Source of the DNA: Leucobacter chromiireducens
GTDB taxonomy: Bacteria > Actinomycetota > Actinomycetes > Actinomycetales > Microbacteriaceae
Assembly: GCF_003917135.1 (NCBI RefSeq)
Contig: NZ_RPDI01000002.1
Location: forward strand, 62,001-126,000
Length of the DNA stretch: 64,000 nucleotides
Direction of reading: 5' to 3'
Below are positions 42,426-51,621 of the stretch, piece after piece. Each line of letters opens with the position of its first letter. Within the stretch, counting starts at the first letter, position 1. Position numbers and translations under genes: made by a program. The notes beneath the pieces are model-generated. The model was not told the origin of the DNA, did no database searches, and saw only the letters and a program-made list of their open reading frames with translations.

Positions 42426-43874
42426 ATGACGAACGCAACGACCACCAGCAAGCAGGTCGCGATCAACGACATCGGCTCGGCCGACGACTTCCTTGCTGCG
42501 GTCGAAGAGACCATTAAGTCCTTCAACGACGGAGACCTCATCGAGGGCACCGTCGTGAAGATTGACCGCGACGAGGTGCTCCTCGACGTCGGGTTCAAGA
42601 CCGAGGGTGTGATCCCCTCACGCGAGCTGTCCATCAAGCACGACGTCGACCCCGATGAGGTCGTCGAGGTCGGCGACTCTGTTGAGGCACTCGTGCTCCA
42701 GAAGGAGGACAAGGAAGGTCGCCTGATCCTGTCCAAGAAGCGCGCGCAGTACGAGCGTGCGTGGGGCGACGTGGAGAAGATCAAGGAGAACGAGGGCGTC
42801 GTCACCGGCACCGTCATCGAGGTTGTCAAGGGCGGCCTCATCGTTGACATCGGGCTCCGTGGCTTCCTCCCGGCTTCGCTCATCGAGCTGCGCCGCGTGC
42901 GCGACCTGACCCCGTACCTGGGCCAGGAGATCGAGGCGAAGATCCTCGAGCTCGACAAGAACCGCAACAACGTGGTGCTCTCGCGCCGTGCGCTCCTCGA
43001 GGAGACGCAGTCGGCGACCCGCTCCTCGTTCCTCGCCGAGCTCAAGCCCGGCCAGGTGCGCAAGGGTGTCATCTCGTCGATCGTCAACTTCGGTGCGTTC
43101 GTCGACCTGGGCGGCGTGGACGGCCTCGTGCACGTCTCCGAGCTGTCCTGGAAGCACATCGAGCACGCCTCCGACGTCGTCGAGGTGGGCCAGGAGGTCA
43201 CCGTCGAGGTGCTCTCCGTCGAGCTCGACCGCGAGCGCGTCTCGCTGTCGCTCAAGGCGACGCAGGAGGATCCGTGGCAGGTCTTCGCACGCACCCACGC
43301 GATCGGCCAGATCGCCCCGGGTGTCGTCACGAAGCTCGTTCCCTTCGGCGCGTTCGTTCGCGTTGCCGACGGCATCGAGGGCCTCGTCCACATCTCTGAG
43401 CTGTCGGGTCAGCACGTTGAGCTCGCTGAGCAGGTCGTTTCGGCCGGCCAGGAGGTCTTCGTCAAGATCATCGACATCGATCTCGATCGCCGCCGCATCT
43501 CGCTCAGCCTCAAGCAGGCGAACGACGGCGTCGACCCCGAGGGCACCGAGTTCGATCCCGCGCTCTACGGCATGACCACGGAGTACGACGAGAACGGCGA
43601 GTACAAGTACCCCGAGGGCTTCGATCCCGAGACGCAGGAGTGGAAGGAAGGCTTCGAGTCGCAGCGCGAGAAGTGGGAGCAGGAGTACGCTGCTGCCCAG
43701 GAGCGCTGGGAGGCTCACAAGAAGCAGGTCGCCGCGGCGCTCACCGAGGTCATCGCGGCTCCGGCTGCGGCCGAGGCCAGCGGCTCGAGCTTCTCGAGCG
43801 ACTCGGCTTCGACCGGCGCGCTCGCTGACGACGCGGCACTCGCCGCGCTGAAGGCGCAGCTCGAGGGCAACTAA
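42426..43874 (+). CDS. rpsA: 30S ribosomal protein S1
   Basis: A 482-residue mRNA-binding ribosomal protein with four S1 repeats at about residues 36-105, 122-190, 207-276 and 293-362 (DLIEGTVVKIDRDEVLLDVG, EGVVTGTVIEVVKGGLIVDI, GQVRKGVISSIVNFGAFVDL, GQIAPGVVTKLVPFGAFVRV). This is the four-repeat actinobacterial type, shorter than the six-repeat E. coli protein. The acidic and Ala/Ser-rich C-terminal region (residues about 370-482) is unstructured. The start at 42426 (MTNATTTSKQ) matches the family; an in-frame codon 48 bases upstream adds a non-conserved stretch. Its stop overlaps that of the convergent DUF4126 gene. Confidence 0.96.
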   Translation: MTNATTTSKQVAINDIGSADDFLAAVEETIKSFNDGDLIEGTVVKIDRDEVLLDVGFKTEGVIPSRELSIKHDVDPDEVVEVGDSVEALVLQKEDKEGRLILSKKRAQYERAWGDVEKIKENEGVVTGTVIEVVKGGLIVDIGLRGFLPASLIELRRVRDLTPYLGQEIEAKILELDKNRNNVVLSRRALLEETQSATRSSFLAELKPGQVRKGVISSIVNFGAFVDLGGVDGLVHVSELSWKHIEHASDVVEVGQEVTVEVLSVELDRERVSLSLKATQEDPWQVFARTHAIGQIAPGVVTKLVPFGAFVRVADGIEGLVHISELSGQHVELAEQVVSAGQEVFVKIIDIDLDRRRISLSLKQANDGVDPEGTEFDPALYGMTTEYDENGEYKYPEGFDPETQEWKEGFESQREKWEQEYAAAQERWEAHKKQVAAALTEVIAAPAAAEASGSSFSSDSASTGALADDAALAALKAQLEGN

Positions 43875-44521
43875 CCCTCTGCTCCGAAGGCCCGGTCACC
43901 CGCGTGGGTGGCCGGGCCTTCGGCGTTCCCGGCGAGTTGCTCAGCGCGTTGCCGCCGCACACGCGTGAGCCGGCGCGCCATGAGCACGACACCGAGCACG
44001 AGCGCGCCGAGCGCGATGACGGGCACAAGCACGGCCAGGATCGTGAGCAGCGCGGCACCGATGTCCTCGAGCGTGCTCGAGATCGCGGCCCCTGCGCCGG
44101 CGGTGAGCACGTTCAGGATGGGGCGGACGACCGACTTCAGGATGTGCGGGATCAGGGCGACCGCCACGCCGATGAGGAACGGCCAGAACTGCGGCGACTC
44201 CGCGAACGCCGCGGGATCGGTGACCGCCACCGTGTCGCTCGCGGAGCCAGCGGCAAACACCATGCCGCCCGAGGCTGGACGCACGATCGTCTGCAGGAGG
44301 TCGTTGATGCTGTCGAGCGCGGGCACTTTGTCGACGATCACCTCGAGCAGCAGCAGGACGCCCAGGATGCCGAGCGCCCAGCCGTTCTCCAGCCACGCCC
44401 AGCCGGCCGGCAGCTCCACCCAGCTCGTGAACCGCGAGAGCAGCCCGAGACCGAGCAGCGGAATGTAGGCGTTGAGGCCCGCCGAGGCCGCGAGTGTGAT
44501 TCCGGTGATGACCTCGAGCAT
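43871..44521 (-). CDS. DUF4126 membrane protein
   Basis: A 216-residue membrane protein starting MLEVITGITLAASAGLNAYI, the DUF4126 opening with Gly-Leu-Asn-Ala-Tyr. About five hydrophobic segments: residues 5-25, 45-65, 105-125, 140-160 and 165-185. The region EVIVDKVPALDSINDLLQTI followed by RPASGGMVFA is also family-typical. Function unknown; the fold has been discussed as a small transporter-like bundle. It converges on rpsA, with stop codons overlapping. Confidence 0.8.
   Translation of the reverse strand: MLEVITGITLAASAGLNAYIPLLGLGLLSRFTSWVELPAGWAWLENGWALGILGVLLLLEVIVDKVPALDSINDLLQTIVRPASGGMVFAAGSASDTVAVTDPAAFAESPQFWPFLIGVAVALIPHILKSVVRPILNVLTAGAGAAISSTLEDIGAALLTILAVLVPVIALGALVLGVVLMARRLTRVRRQRAEQLAGNAEGPATHAGDRAFGAEG
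43884..43923. terminator. Hairpin at the rpsA/DUF4126 junction
   Basis: A 12-bp perfect stem, CCGAAGGCCCGG (43884-43895) and CCGGGCCTTCGG (43912-43923), extended inward by CACCC/GGGTG. It has no T run and overlaps the last codons of the DUF4126 gene. Confidence 0.55.
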
Positions 44522-44570
44522 GCGCGCCTCCCTCTGGCGCCAGCATAGCCGCCAGCCGCGGCCGGCGCGC

Positions 44571-44585
44571 TACGCTGGGGGAATG
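44571..44585 (+). promoter_or_regulatory. -10 element (TACGCT) of a leaderless coaE promoter
   Basis: TACGCT, six bases, then the ATG at 44583. Confidence 0.6.
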
Positions 44586-45188
44586 ACGCTCATCGGACTC
44601 ACGGGCGGGATCGCCGCGGGAAAATCGACGATCGGCCGTCGGCTCGCCGAGCTGGGCGCGACCCGAATCGATGCGGATCAGCTTGCTCGCGACGCTGTGG
44701 CGCCCGGCACCCCGGGGCTCGCCAGGGTGGCCGAGCGTTTCGGCGCGGACCGCGTGATCCTCCCGGACGGTTCGCTCGACCGCCAGGCGCTCGGCGCGCT
44801 GGTGTTCGCCGACTCCACCGCGCTCGCCGCGCTGAACGGGATCGTGCATCCCGAGGTGCAGCGGCTCTTCGACGGTGCGGTGCGTGCGGCGCGCTCCGCC
44901 GATCCGGATCGGGTGGTGGTGTACGAGATCCCCCTGCTCGTCGAGGCGGCCAGGGAACTCCCGTTCGACCTCGTCGTGGTCGCCGAAGCGCCACCGGAGG
45001 TGCGGATCGCGCGCATGGTCGAGCTGCGCGGCATGAGCGAGGAGGACGCCCGCAACCGGATCGCGAATCAGGCGAGCAACGCGGAGCGGCGCGCGATCGC
45101 CGACGTGGTCATCGACACGGGGGGCACCGAGGCGGACACGATCCGCCAGGTCGACGAGCTGTGGCGGCGGCTCGTCCCAGTCAGCTGA
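44583..45188 (+). CDS. coaE: Dephospho-CoA kinase
   Basis: A 201-residue P-loop kinase that phosphorylates dephospho-CoA in the last step of CoA synthesis. Walker A is GLTGGIAAGKSTIGRRLAEL at residues 5-24; ATRIDADQLARDAVAPG binds substrate; NGIVHPEVQRLF and VYEIPLLVEAARELPFDLVV follow. It is the short form without the actinobacterial C-terminal GrpB/DUF domain seen in mycobacteria. TACGCT six bases upstream gives the start. The stop codon touches that of the convergent VKOR gene with no gap. Confidence 0.95.
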   Translation: MTLIGLTGGIAAGKSTIGRRLAELGATRIDADQLARDAVAPGTPGLARVAERFGADRVILPDGSLDRQALGALVFADSTALAALNGIVHPEVQRLFDGAVRAARSADPDRVVVYEIPLLVEAARELPFDLVVVAEAPPEVRIARMVELRGMSEEDARNRIANQASNAERRAIADVVIDTGGTEADTIRQVDELWRRLVPVS

Positions 45189-45803
45189 CTAGACGCTCCG
45201 CGCGATCTCGGCGAACCAGTCGAGCTCGAGCTGCGCGAGGAACGCGATGATGAGCACCGTGACGAGCACCAGCACCCAGGCCCACGACTGGGCTTGCTGG
45301 AAGCCGCGCCGCCGCGCGTCAGAACCCGGGATGAGGCCCTGCGCGTCCGGTGCGAACGCGCTGAACCACCAGAGCGGGATCGTGGCCGACCACACCACCA
45401 TGCACCAGGGGCACAGGGTGCCGATCGAGTAGACGCTCTGCGAGAAGAGCCAGCACACGAACACGAAGCCGGCGAGGAGGCCGAGCTGGTAGAGCCGCCA
45501 GAACCACGGCGCGAAGCGCGCGCCCGCGAGGAGTGCGACGCCCACGATGATGGGAGCCATGAACGCGGACACCCCGATGATGGTGTTGCTGAAGCCGAGC
45601 ACCGAGCCCTGCCAGGAGCCCATGTTCGGTCCGCAGGTGACGAGCAGGCTGACCGCACAGTTCGGCACGTAGCCGGGCTGCGCGAGCGTCTTGATGTACT
45701 CGGTGAGGAGCTCCCACGAGGCGAACCAGCCCACCGCGCCGGCGATGATCGTGAACACGGCGAAACCCACGGGGCGCCGGGCGGTGTCAAGTGCAGAGCT
45801 CAT
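45189..45803 (-). CDS. Vitamin K epoxide reductase (VKOR) family protein
   Basis: A 204-residue inner-membrane protein of the VKOR fold, which in actinobacteria reoxidises DsbA-like thioredoxins outside the membrane using menaquinone. Four to five hydrophobic segments. The active-site CPWC is in SIGTLCPWCMVVWSA, and the loop cysteine pair is CAVSLLVTCGPNMGSW. The start at 45803 (MSSALDTARRP) is preferred; a 25-residue longer frame contains no family sequence. No thioredoxin domain is fused. Confidence 0.9.
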   Translation of the reverse strand: MSSALDTARRPVGFAVFTIIAGAVGWFASWELLTEYIKTLAQPGYVPNCAVSLLVTCGPNMGSWQGSVLGFSNTIIGVSAFMAPIIVGVALLAGARFAPWFWRLYQLGLLAGFVFVCWLFSQSVYSIGTLCPWCMVVWSATIPLWWFSAFAPDAQGLIPGSDARRRGFQQAQSWAWVLVLVTVLIIAFLAQLELDWFAEIARSV

Positions 45804-45912
45804 GTCGCCGATCATAATGCGCCAGCCTGCGTGCCGCCCGACTGAGACGCCTCCCACGCCCGGAACGTGACGCCGCATTGCCCGGATCCTGCGGAATTCA
45901 GGGACCGCGTGA

Positions 45913-46115
45913 CATAATGAGTATCGCAGTGCATGTCACCCCGGTATTGGGAACAGCACGCACAGTCTTTTGGTGGCCGCCAGGTCGTCACCGGTCGAAG
46001 AACGACCGAGCGCGGGTGCAGGCATCCGCGGGGAACAGGATGAGCGGGACGTCCCGCCGAACAAAGAATTGCCGGAGCGAGCAATGCTTTCTCCGGATCG
46101 AAGGAGACACCAGGA
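45913..46115 (+). promoter_or_regulatory. Putative -10 and long 5' UTR of the RNase E/G gene
   Basis: CATAAT (45913-45918) is a good -10 match and would leave a leader of about 190 nt. The leader contains a perfect palindrome GCGGGACGTCCCGC (46044-46057), a CCGGAG/CTCCGG stem (46074-46099) and AAGGAG before the ATG. A long structured leader would suit autoregulation by RNase E cleavage. Confidence 0.45.
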
Positions 46116-48494
46116 ATGGTGAAGCAGACGACAGAAGAACAGCACGACACGGAGCCGCAGCTGCCGGAGGCGGTGGACACCGCGGTGGAGGCGCCAGCGG
46201 ACACGAGCGCGACTGCGGAGCCCGCTGGGGCGGACGCCCCGGCTGAGCCGGCAGCGCCGCTCGTGCTCCCGCTTTCGGAGATGACGCCTGAGGAGCGCTT
46301 CCGCGCGACGACGCGCCTCATCTTCCTCGCGCCCGACGTGCCCCCGATCGCGCCGCGCCCGCGCCGCAGCGAGCTGCGCCCGAGCGAGCTGCGCCAGCTG
46401 GATGACATCCTCGACCAGCGCTTCCAGCCCGAGGACGAGGCCGAGGAGCGCGAGAGCACCACGTCGTCGTCGCGCACGCGCCGGCGGCGCGGGAGCAGCT
46501 TCGAATCGCCGCAGGACGATGAGGGATCGCGCCGACCGCAGCGGCAGGCGCCCGTCATCACCGAGCCGCAGAAGGTGAAGGGCTCGACGCGCCTCGAGGC
46601 GAAGAAGCAGCGCCGCCGTGATGGCCGCGATGCGGGGCGCCGCCGCGTCGTCATCACCGAGTCCGAGTTCCTCGCGCGCCGCGAGTCGGTCGACCGTGAA
46701 ATGATCGTCCGCACGACCGCAGACCGCGTGCAGATCGGCGTCATGGAGGACAAGGTGCTGGTTGAGCACTACGTCGCCCGCTCCAGCGAGTCCTCGCTCA
46801 TCGGGAACGTGTACCTCGGTCGCGTGCAGAACGTGCTGCCCAGCATGGAGGCGGCGTTCGTCGACATCGGGCGCGGCCGCAACGCCGTGCTCTACTCCGG
46901 CGAGGTGGACTGGTCGGAGTTCGAGGGCGGCAACACGGCCCGGAAGATCGAGAACGCGCTGAAGCCGGGCGACCAGGTGCTCGTCCAAGTGACGAAGGAT
47001 CCGGTCGGCCACAAGGGCGCGCGCCTCACGAGCCAGATCTCGCTGCCCGGCCGCTTCCTCGTGTACGTGCCAGGCGGTGCGATGAACGGCATCTCGCGCA
47101 AGCTCCCCGACACCGAGCGCGCGCGCCTGAAGAAGATCCTGAAGGAGGTGCTCCCCACCGGCGCAGGCGTGATCGTGCGCACCGCGGCGGAGGGCGCGAG
47201 CGAGGATCAGCTCACGCACGACGTGCAGCGCCTCACCCGCCAGTGGGAGTCGATTCAGAAGCGCGTCGCCAAGGGCGGCGGCCCGGTGCTCTTGCACTCC
47301 GAGCCGGACATGCTCATCAAGATCGTGCGCGACGTCTTCAACGAGGACTTCCAGAAGCTCAAGATCGCTGGCGAGGACACCTACACGGTCATTGAGAACT
47401 ACCTCTCGCAGGTGGCGCCGGATCTGCTGGAGCGCGTCGAGCGCTACACCGGTGAGCGCGACATCTTCGACGAGTACCGCGTGACCGAGCAGATCGCGAA
47501 GGCGCTCGATCGCAAGGTCTGGCTGCCCTCCGGCGGCTCGCTCGTGATCGACCGAACCGAGGCGATGACCGTCGTCGACGTGAACACCGGGAAGTTCGTC
47601 GGCTCCGGGGGCAACCTCGAGGAGACCGTCACGAAGAACAACCTCGAAGCCGCCGAGGAGATCGTGCGCCAGCTGCGGCTCCGCGACATCGGCGGCATCA
47701 TCGTGGTCGACTTCATCGACATGGTGCTCGAGTCGAACCGCGACCTCGTGCTCCGCCGCATGGTCGAGTGCCTGAGCCGTGACCGCACGAAGCACCAGGT
47801 CGCCGAGGTGACGTCGCTTGGCCTCGTGCAGATGACGCGCAAGAAGCTCGGGCTCGGGCTGCTCGAGTCGTTCAGCGAGCCGTGCGAGGTGTGCGCTGGG
47901 CGCGGCGTGATCGTGCACCACGAGCCCGTGTCGAAGCACCGCAGCGAGGCGCCGTCGCGCGGCTCGAAGCGCGGGGGTCGCGGCGGCAATGGCGGCAACG
48001 GCGGCGGCAACTCCGCCGGCGGGCAGCAGGCACCGCACCACACGGACGCGAAGGCGCACTCCATCACGGACGGCGCGAAGAACATGCTCGCGCAGGTCGC
48101 AGCCTCGACGATTCCCGTCGCGAAGGCGACGGAACAGAGCGCGGAAGGCCGCGGCGAGGATGAGCGCACCGGCGCGGCGCAGCCGCGCCAGACGGGCCGG
48201 GTCACCTCGCGTGGCTCGCGCCAGGCCGGTGACGGCGCCGCGTTCGAGCGCCAGGAGCCGCAGGCCCCGCGCGTGGAGGCCTCGGCCCCCGGCAATCTCC
48301 TCGACTCCGTGCTCGACGCGCTGCCCGACGCCCCCAGCGCTGGGGCCGGGCGTGCGCGGAGCCGCCGCGTCACGACCGCGCCGCTGCGTCCGAACGGCGA
48401 GCCGCAGCCGAAGGACGACGCCCAGGCGGCGCAGCTCGCGCTTGCCGAAGCGCTCGAGGCAACGGTGCGCCGCAAGGAGGGCGAGCGGCAGTGA
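46116..48494 (+). CDS. rne: Ribonuclease E/G family endoribonuclease
   Basis: A 792-residue endonuclease central to mRNA decay and rRNA maturation. The first approximately 190 residues and last approximately 190 are disordered, acidic then basic and Gly-rich, as in actinobacterial RNase E. The core begins at VITESEFLARRESVDREMIV; an S1 domain has GNVYLGRVQNVLPSMEAAFV; the 5' sensor follows. Catalytic Asps lie in RTEAMTVVDVNTGKF and GGIIVVDFIDM. The zinc link is CEVCAGRGV. The C-terminus has Arg/Gly patches that may bind RNA or partners. rplU follows 145 bp later with its own promoter. Confidence 0.94.
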   Translation: MVKQTTEEQHDTEPQLPEAVDTAVEAPADTSATAEPAGADAPAEPAAPLVLPLSEMTPEERFRATTRLIFLAPDVPPIAPRPRRSELRPSELRQLDDILDQRFQPEDEAEERESTTSSSRTRRRRGSSFESPQDDEGSRRPQRQAPVITEPQKVKGSTRLEAKKQRRRDGRDAGRRRVVITESEFLARRESVDREMIVRTTADRVQIGVMEDKVLVEHYVARSSESSLIGNVYLGRVQNVLPSMEAAFVDIGRGRNAVLYSGEVDWSEFEGGNTARKIENALKPGDQVLVQVTKDPVGHKGARLTSQISLPGRFLVYVPGGAMNGISRKLPDTERARLKKILKEVLPTGAGVIVRTAAEGASEDQLTHDVQRLTRQWESIQKRVAKGGGPVLLHSEPDMLIKIVRDVFNEDFQKLKIAGEDTYTVIENYLSQVAPDLLERVERYTGERDIFDEYRVTEQIAKALDRKVWLPSGGSLVIDRTEAMTVVDVNTGKFVGSGGNLEETVTKNNLEAAEEIVRQLRLRDIGGIIVVDFIDMVLESNRDLVLRRMVECLSRDRTKHQVAEVTSLGLVQMTRKKLGLGLLESFSEPCEVCAGRGVIVHHEPVSKHRSEAPSRGSKRGGRGGNGGNGGGNSAGGQQAPHHTDAKAHSITDGAKNMLAQVAASTIPVAKATEQSAEGRGEDERTGAAQPRQTGRVTSRGSRQAGDGAAFERQEPQAPRVEASAPGNLLDSVLDALPDAPSAGAGRARSRRVTTAPLRPNGEPQPKDDAQAAQLALAEALEATVRRKEGERQ

Positions 48495-48511
48495 CACGCG
48501 GTCGCGCCTAT

Positions 48512-48541
48512 TTGACCAGGTGCGGGTGTCCGAGATATTAT
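48512..48541 (+). promoter_or_regulatory. rplU promoter (TTGACC - 18 bp - TATTAT)
   Basis: A -35-like TTGACC at 48512-48517 and a -10-like TATTAT at 48536-48541, 18 bp apart. It would give rplU-rpmA its own start in the rne-rplU gap, leaving a leader of about 90 nt with a GCCGCC/GGCGGC hairpin. Confidence 0.6.
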
Positions 48542-48639
48542 TGAGCGTTGGTGCCGCCCCGGCGGCATACCTCAAGACTTCGAAGTCGGCACGGCCGCGC
48601 TTCGACACAAAAACAATCCTCTAAGAAAAAGGGTGAGAA

Positions 48640-48948
48640 GTGGTTTACGCAGTTGTGCGCACAAGCGGCCGTCAGGAGAAGGTCGAGGTCGGCTCGATCA
48701 TCACCGTCAACCGTGTTTCGGGTGACGCCAAGGGCAAGCTGGAGCTTCCCGCGGTGCTGCTCGTTGATGGCGACAAGGTGACCACCGACGCCGCGGCGCT
48801 CGCGAAGGTCAAGGTCACGGCTGAGGTCCTCAACGACCTCCGTGGCCCGAAGATCGTGATCCAGCGCTACAAGAACAAGACCGGTTACAAGAGCCGCCAG
48901 GGGCACCGTCAGGATCTGACGCGCCTCAAGGTCACCGGCATCAAGTAA
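48640..48948 (+). CDS. rplU: 50S ribosomal protein L21
   Basis: A 102-residue ribosomal protein. [20 protein letters not shown] is the standard opening; the C-terminal signature [20 protein letters not shown] and [12 protein letters not shown] are conserved. The GTG start at 48640 follows AAAGGGTGAGAA. rpmA follows 34 bases after the stop, in the universal L21-L27 order. Confidence 0.97.
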   Translation: MVYAVVRTSGRQEKVEVGSIITVNRVSGDAKGKLELPAVLLVDGDKVTTDAAALAKVKVTAEVLNDLRGPKIVIQRYKNKTGYKSRQGHRQDLTRLKVTGIK

Positions 48949-48982
48949 CACTTTCCAGGCACTACCGAAGGAGTAGAGACTC

Positions 48983-49237
48983 ATGGCATCCAAAAAGGGC
49001 GTGGGCTCCAGCAAGAACGGTCGCGACTCGAACGCGCAGCGCCTCGGCGTGAAGCGCTTCGGCGGCCAGCAGGTGAACGCCGGCGAGATCATCGTTCGCC
49101 AGCGCGGCACCCGTTTCCACCCCGGCGCGAACGTCGGTCGTGGCAAGGACGACACCCTGTTCGCTCTCGCAGCGGGCTCGGTTGAGTTCGGTGCGAAGGG
49201 CGGCCGCAAGGTCGTCAACATCGTTTCCGCAGCCTAA
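48983..49237 (+). CDS. rpmA: 50S ribosomal protein L27
   Basis: An 84-residue protein near the peptidyl-transferase centre. The N-terminal [20 protein letters not shown] and [28 protein letters not shown] are the family pattern. It starts directly with ASKKG and so does not need the protease-cleaved extension found in Firmicutes. Upstream GAAGGAGTAGAG sets the start. It is co-transcribed with rplU. Confidence 0.97.
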   Translation: MASKKGVGSSKNGRDSNAQRLGVKRFGGQQVNAGEIIVRQRGTRFHPGANVGRGKDDTLFALAAGSVEFGAKGGRKVVNIVSAA

Positions 49238-49251
49238 CTTAGGCGATCAAC

Positions 49252-49278
49252 GGCGAGGCGGGCTTCGGCTCGCCTTTT
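49252..49278 (+). terminator. Weak terminator between rpmA and obgE
   Basis: GGCGAG (49252-49257) and CTCGCC (49269-49274) with an 11-nt loop, followed by TTTT. It may reduce rather than stop read-through into obgE. Confidence 0.5.
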
Positions 49279-49305
49279 GCCGTATCTAGCGAAGGATTTC
49301 TCAGC

Positions 49306-50811
49306 ATGGTGACATTCGTTGACCAGGTGCAGGTGCACCTCCAGGCGGGACGCGGCGGCAACGGCTGCGTGTCGGTCAGGCGAGAGAAATTCAAGCCACT
49401 CGCCGGCCCGGACGGCGGCGCCGGCGGTGACGGTGGCGACATCGTCATCGTCGCCGACCCGCAGGTCAACACCCTGCTCGAGTACCACCGCCGCCCGCAT
49501 CGCGTCGCCGAGAACGGCGGATTCGGCGCCGGCGGCTACCGCGCCGGCACCACGGGCGAGGAGCTCGTGCTGCCCGTGCCGGTCGGCACCGTGGTCAAGG
49601 ATGCGGCGGGGGAGACCCTCGTCGACCTCGACGAGCCCGGGCTGCGCTTCGTCGCGGCACGCGGCGGCATCGGCGGGCTCGGCAACAACGCGCTCGCGAG
49701 CGCGAAGCGCGTGGCGCCCGGCTTCGCGCTGCTCGGCACCGAGGGCGAAGCGGGATCGCTCACGCTCGAGCTGAAGACGATCGCCGACGTTGCGCTCGTC
49801 GGGTACCCCTCGGCGGGCAAGTCGAGCCTCATCGCCGCGATGAGCGCCGCGAAGCCGAAGATCGCCGACTACCCGTTCACCACGCTGCACCCGAACCTCG
49901 GGGTCGTGCAGGCCGGGGAGTCGCGCTTCACCGTCGCCGACGTGCCCGGCCTCATCGAGGGCGCGAGCGAGGGGCGCGGCCTCGGCCTCGACTTCCTGCG
50001 CCACGTCGAGCGCTGCAGCGCGCTGCTGCACGTCCTCGACTGCGCGACGCTCGAGCCCGGCCGCGATCCCATCTCCGACCTCGACGTGATTCTGCGCGAG
50101 CTCGAGGCGTACCCCGTGCCCGATGGGCAGATCCCGCTCCTCGAGCGCCCGCAGCTCGTCGCGCTCAACAAGATCGACGTGCCCGAGGCGCGCGAGCTCG
50201 CCGAGTTCGTGCGCGCCGACCTCGAGGCGCGCGGCTACCGCGTGTTCCTCATCTCGACGGTCTCGCACGAGGGACTGCGCGAACTCGGCTTCGCGCTCGG
50301 CGCGCTCGTTGAGGACGCGCGCGCGAAGGCGCTCGCCGAGGCGCCGGAGCAGCCGCGTATCGTCCTCACGCCGAAGGCGAAAGACGACAACGGCTTCCGC
50401 GTCGTCACCGAGGGCGGCACCTACGGCACGATCTACCGGATCCTCGGCCCGAAGCCCGAGCGCTGGGTCGCGCAGACCGACTTCCAGAACGACGAGGCCG
50501 TTGGCTACCTCGCCGATCGACTGCAGAAGATCCGCATCGACGACGCGCTCGTGAAGGCCGGCGCGGTCGCCGGCTCCACCGTGGTGATCGGCCCCGGCTC
50601 CGGCGTCGTCTTCGACTGGGAGCCGACGGTCACGAGCGCGGCCGAGGTCCAGATCGGCGTGCGCGGCACCGACGCGCGGATCGATCCGAATCAGCGTCGC
50701 ACCAACAAGGAGCGCCGCACCGAGTACCACGAAATGATGGACGGTAAGGCTGAGGCGCGCGCCGAGCTCGAGCGCGAGCGCGAGGCGGGGCTCTGGAGCG
50801 AGGAGTCGTGA
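49306..50811 (+). CDS. obgE: Obg-family GTPase (ObgE/CgtA)
   Basis: A 501-residue ribosome-associated GTPase. Residues 1-160 form the Gly-rich Obg domain ([36 protein letters not shown]). The G domain follows: G1 [11 protein letters not shown]2 in [12 protein letters not shown]3 [15 protein letters not shown]4 [10 protein letters not shown]. The C-terminal OCT domain ([20 protein letters not shown] region) is followed by a charged tail, characteristic of the actinobacterial type. It overlaps proB by four bases. Confidence 0.96.
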   Translation: MVTFVDQVQVHLQAGRGGNGCVSVRREKFKPLAGPDGGAGGDGGDIVIVADPQVNTLLEYHRRPHRVAENGGFGAGGYRAGTTGEELVLPVPVGTVVKDAAGETLVDLDEPGLRFVAARGGIGGLGNNALASAKRVAPGFALLGTEGEAGSLTLELKTIADVALVGYPSAGKSSLIAAMSAAKPKIADYPFTTLHPNLGVVQAGESRFTVADVPGLIEGASEGRGLGLDFLRHVERCSALLHVLDCATLEPGRDPISDLDVILRELEAYPVPDGQIPLLERPQLVALNKIDVPEARELAEFVRADLEARGYRVFLISTVSHEGLRELGFALGALVEDARAKALAEAPEQPRIVLTPKAKDDNGFRVVTEGGTYGTIYRILGPKPERWVAQTDFQNDEAVGYLADRLQKIRIDDALVKAGAVAGSTVVIGPGSGVVFDWEPTVTSAAEVQIGVRGTDARIDPNQRRTNKERRTEYHEMMDGKAEARAELEREREAGLWSEES

Positions 50812-51590
50812 GCGTCGGCGACGAACTGCTCGCCGCCCGCCGCGTCGTCGTGAAGGTCGGCTCCTCCTCGGTGAGCGGCGACAACGCCGGCCAGATCCCC
50901 ACGCTCGTCTCGTCCCTCGCGCGGCTCCACGCCGCAGGCGCCGAGGTGATCCTCGTCTCGAGCGGCGCGATCGCGACCGGCGTGCCCTTCCTCCGGCTCG
51001 ACGAGCGCCCCGACGACCTCGCCACGCAGCAGGCGGCGGCTGCGGTGGGCCAGAACATCCTGGTGAACCGCTACCAGCGTGCGCTCAGCAGCCACGACGT
51101 GATCGCCGGCCAGGTGCTGCTCACCGCGCACGACATGGAGAATCCGACGCACCGCGGCAACGCGCGGCGCGCCATCGAGCGCCTCCTGCAGCTCGGGATC
51201 CTGCCGATCATCAACGAGAACGACACCGTGGCGACGCACGAGATCCGCTTCGGCGACAACGATCGGCTCGCCGCGCTCGTTGCGCGCCTCGTTGGCGCCG
51301 ATCGCCTCGTGCTGCTCTCCGACGTCGACGCGCTCTACACCGCGCCGCCGACCGTCGTCGGCGCGACGCGGATCCCGCACGTCCCCTACGGCGACGAACT
51401 CGCCGGCATCGAGATCGGTGCCGCGCAGTCCGGGTGGGGCACCGGCGGCGCGGCGACGAAAGTGCAGGCGGCACGTCTTGCCGCCGACGCTGGCACCCAG
51501 GTGCTGCTCACCGAGACGCGGCTGTTCGCCGGCGTGCTCGACGGTGCGGATCACGGGACGCGCTTCGACGGCAACCCGGACGCAGCGTAG
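50808..51590 (+). CDS. proB: Glutamate 5-kinase, short form
   Basis: A 260-residue amino-acid kinase phosphorylating glutamate in proline synthesis. Motifs: [67 protein letters not shown] and the [15 protein letters not shown] block. The C-terminal PUA domain of E. coli ProB (367 residues) is absent, which is a common short variant. The GTG start overlaps obgE by GTGA. proA follows 28 bases later with its own promoter-like box. Confidence 0.94.
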   Translation: MSVGDELLAARRVVVKVGSSSVSGDNAGQIPTLVSSLARLHAAGAEVILVSSGAIATGVPFLRLDERPDDLATQQAAAAVGQNILVNRYQRALSSHDVIAGQVLLTAHDMENPTHRGNARRAIERLLQLGILPIINENDTVATHEIRFGDNDRLAALVARLVGADRLVLLSDVDALYTAPPTVVGATRIPHVPYGDELAGIEIGAAQSGWGTGGAATKVQAARLAADAGTQVLLTETRLFAGVLDGADHGTRFDGNPDAA

Positions 51591-51606
51591 TCGGAGCCGA
51601 ACCGGC

Positions 51607-51621
51607 TAAGCTTGGGCCATG
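51607..51621 (+). promoter_or_regulatory. -10 element (TAAGCT) of a leaderless proA promoter
   Basis: TAAGCT, six bases, then the ATG at 51619. It allows proA expression separately from proB. Confidence 0.55.

Noticed and set aside
45936-48608. An 890-codon minus-strand open frame opposite the RNase E/G gene
   Set aside because: A high-GC antisense shadow; its composition (Arg, His, Ala, Leu) and lack of motifs show it is not coding.
49233-49243. Palindrome CCTAACTTAGG after rpmA as an operator
   Set aside because: Only 5-bp arms, includes the rpmA stop codon and has no promoter next to it.
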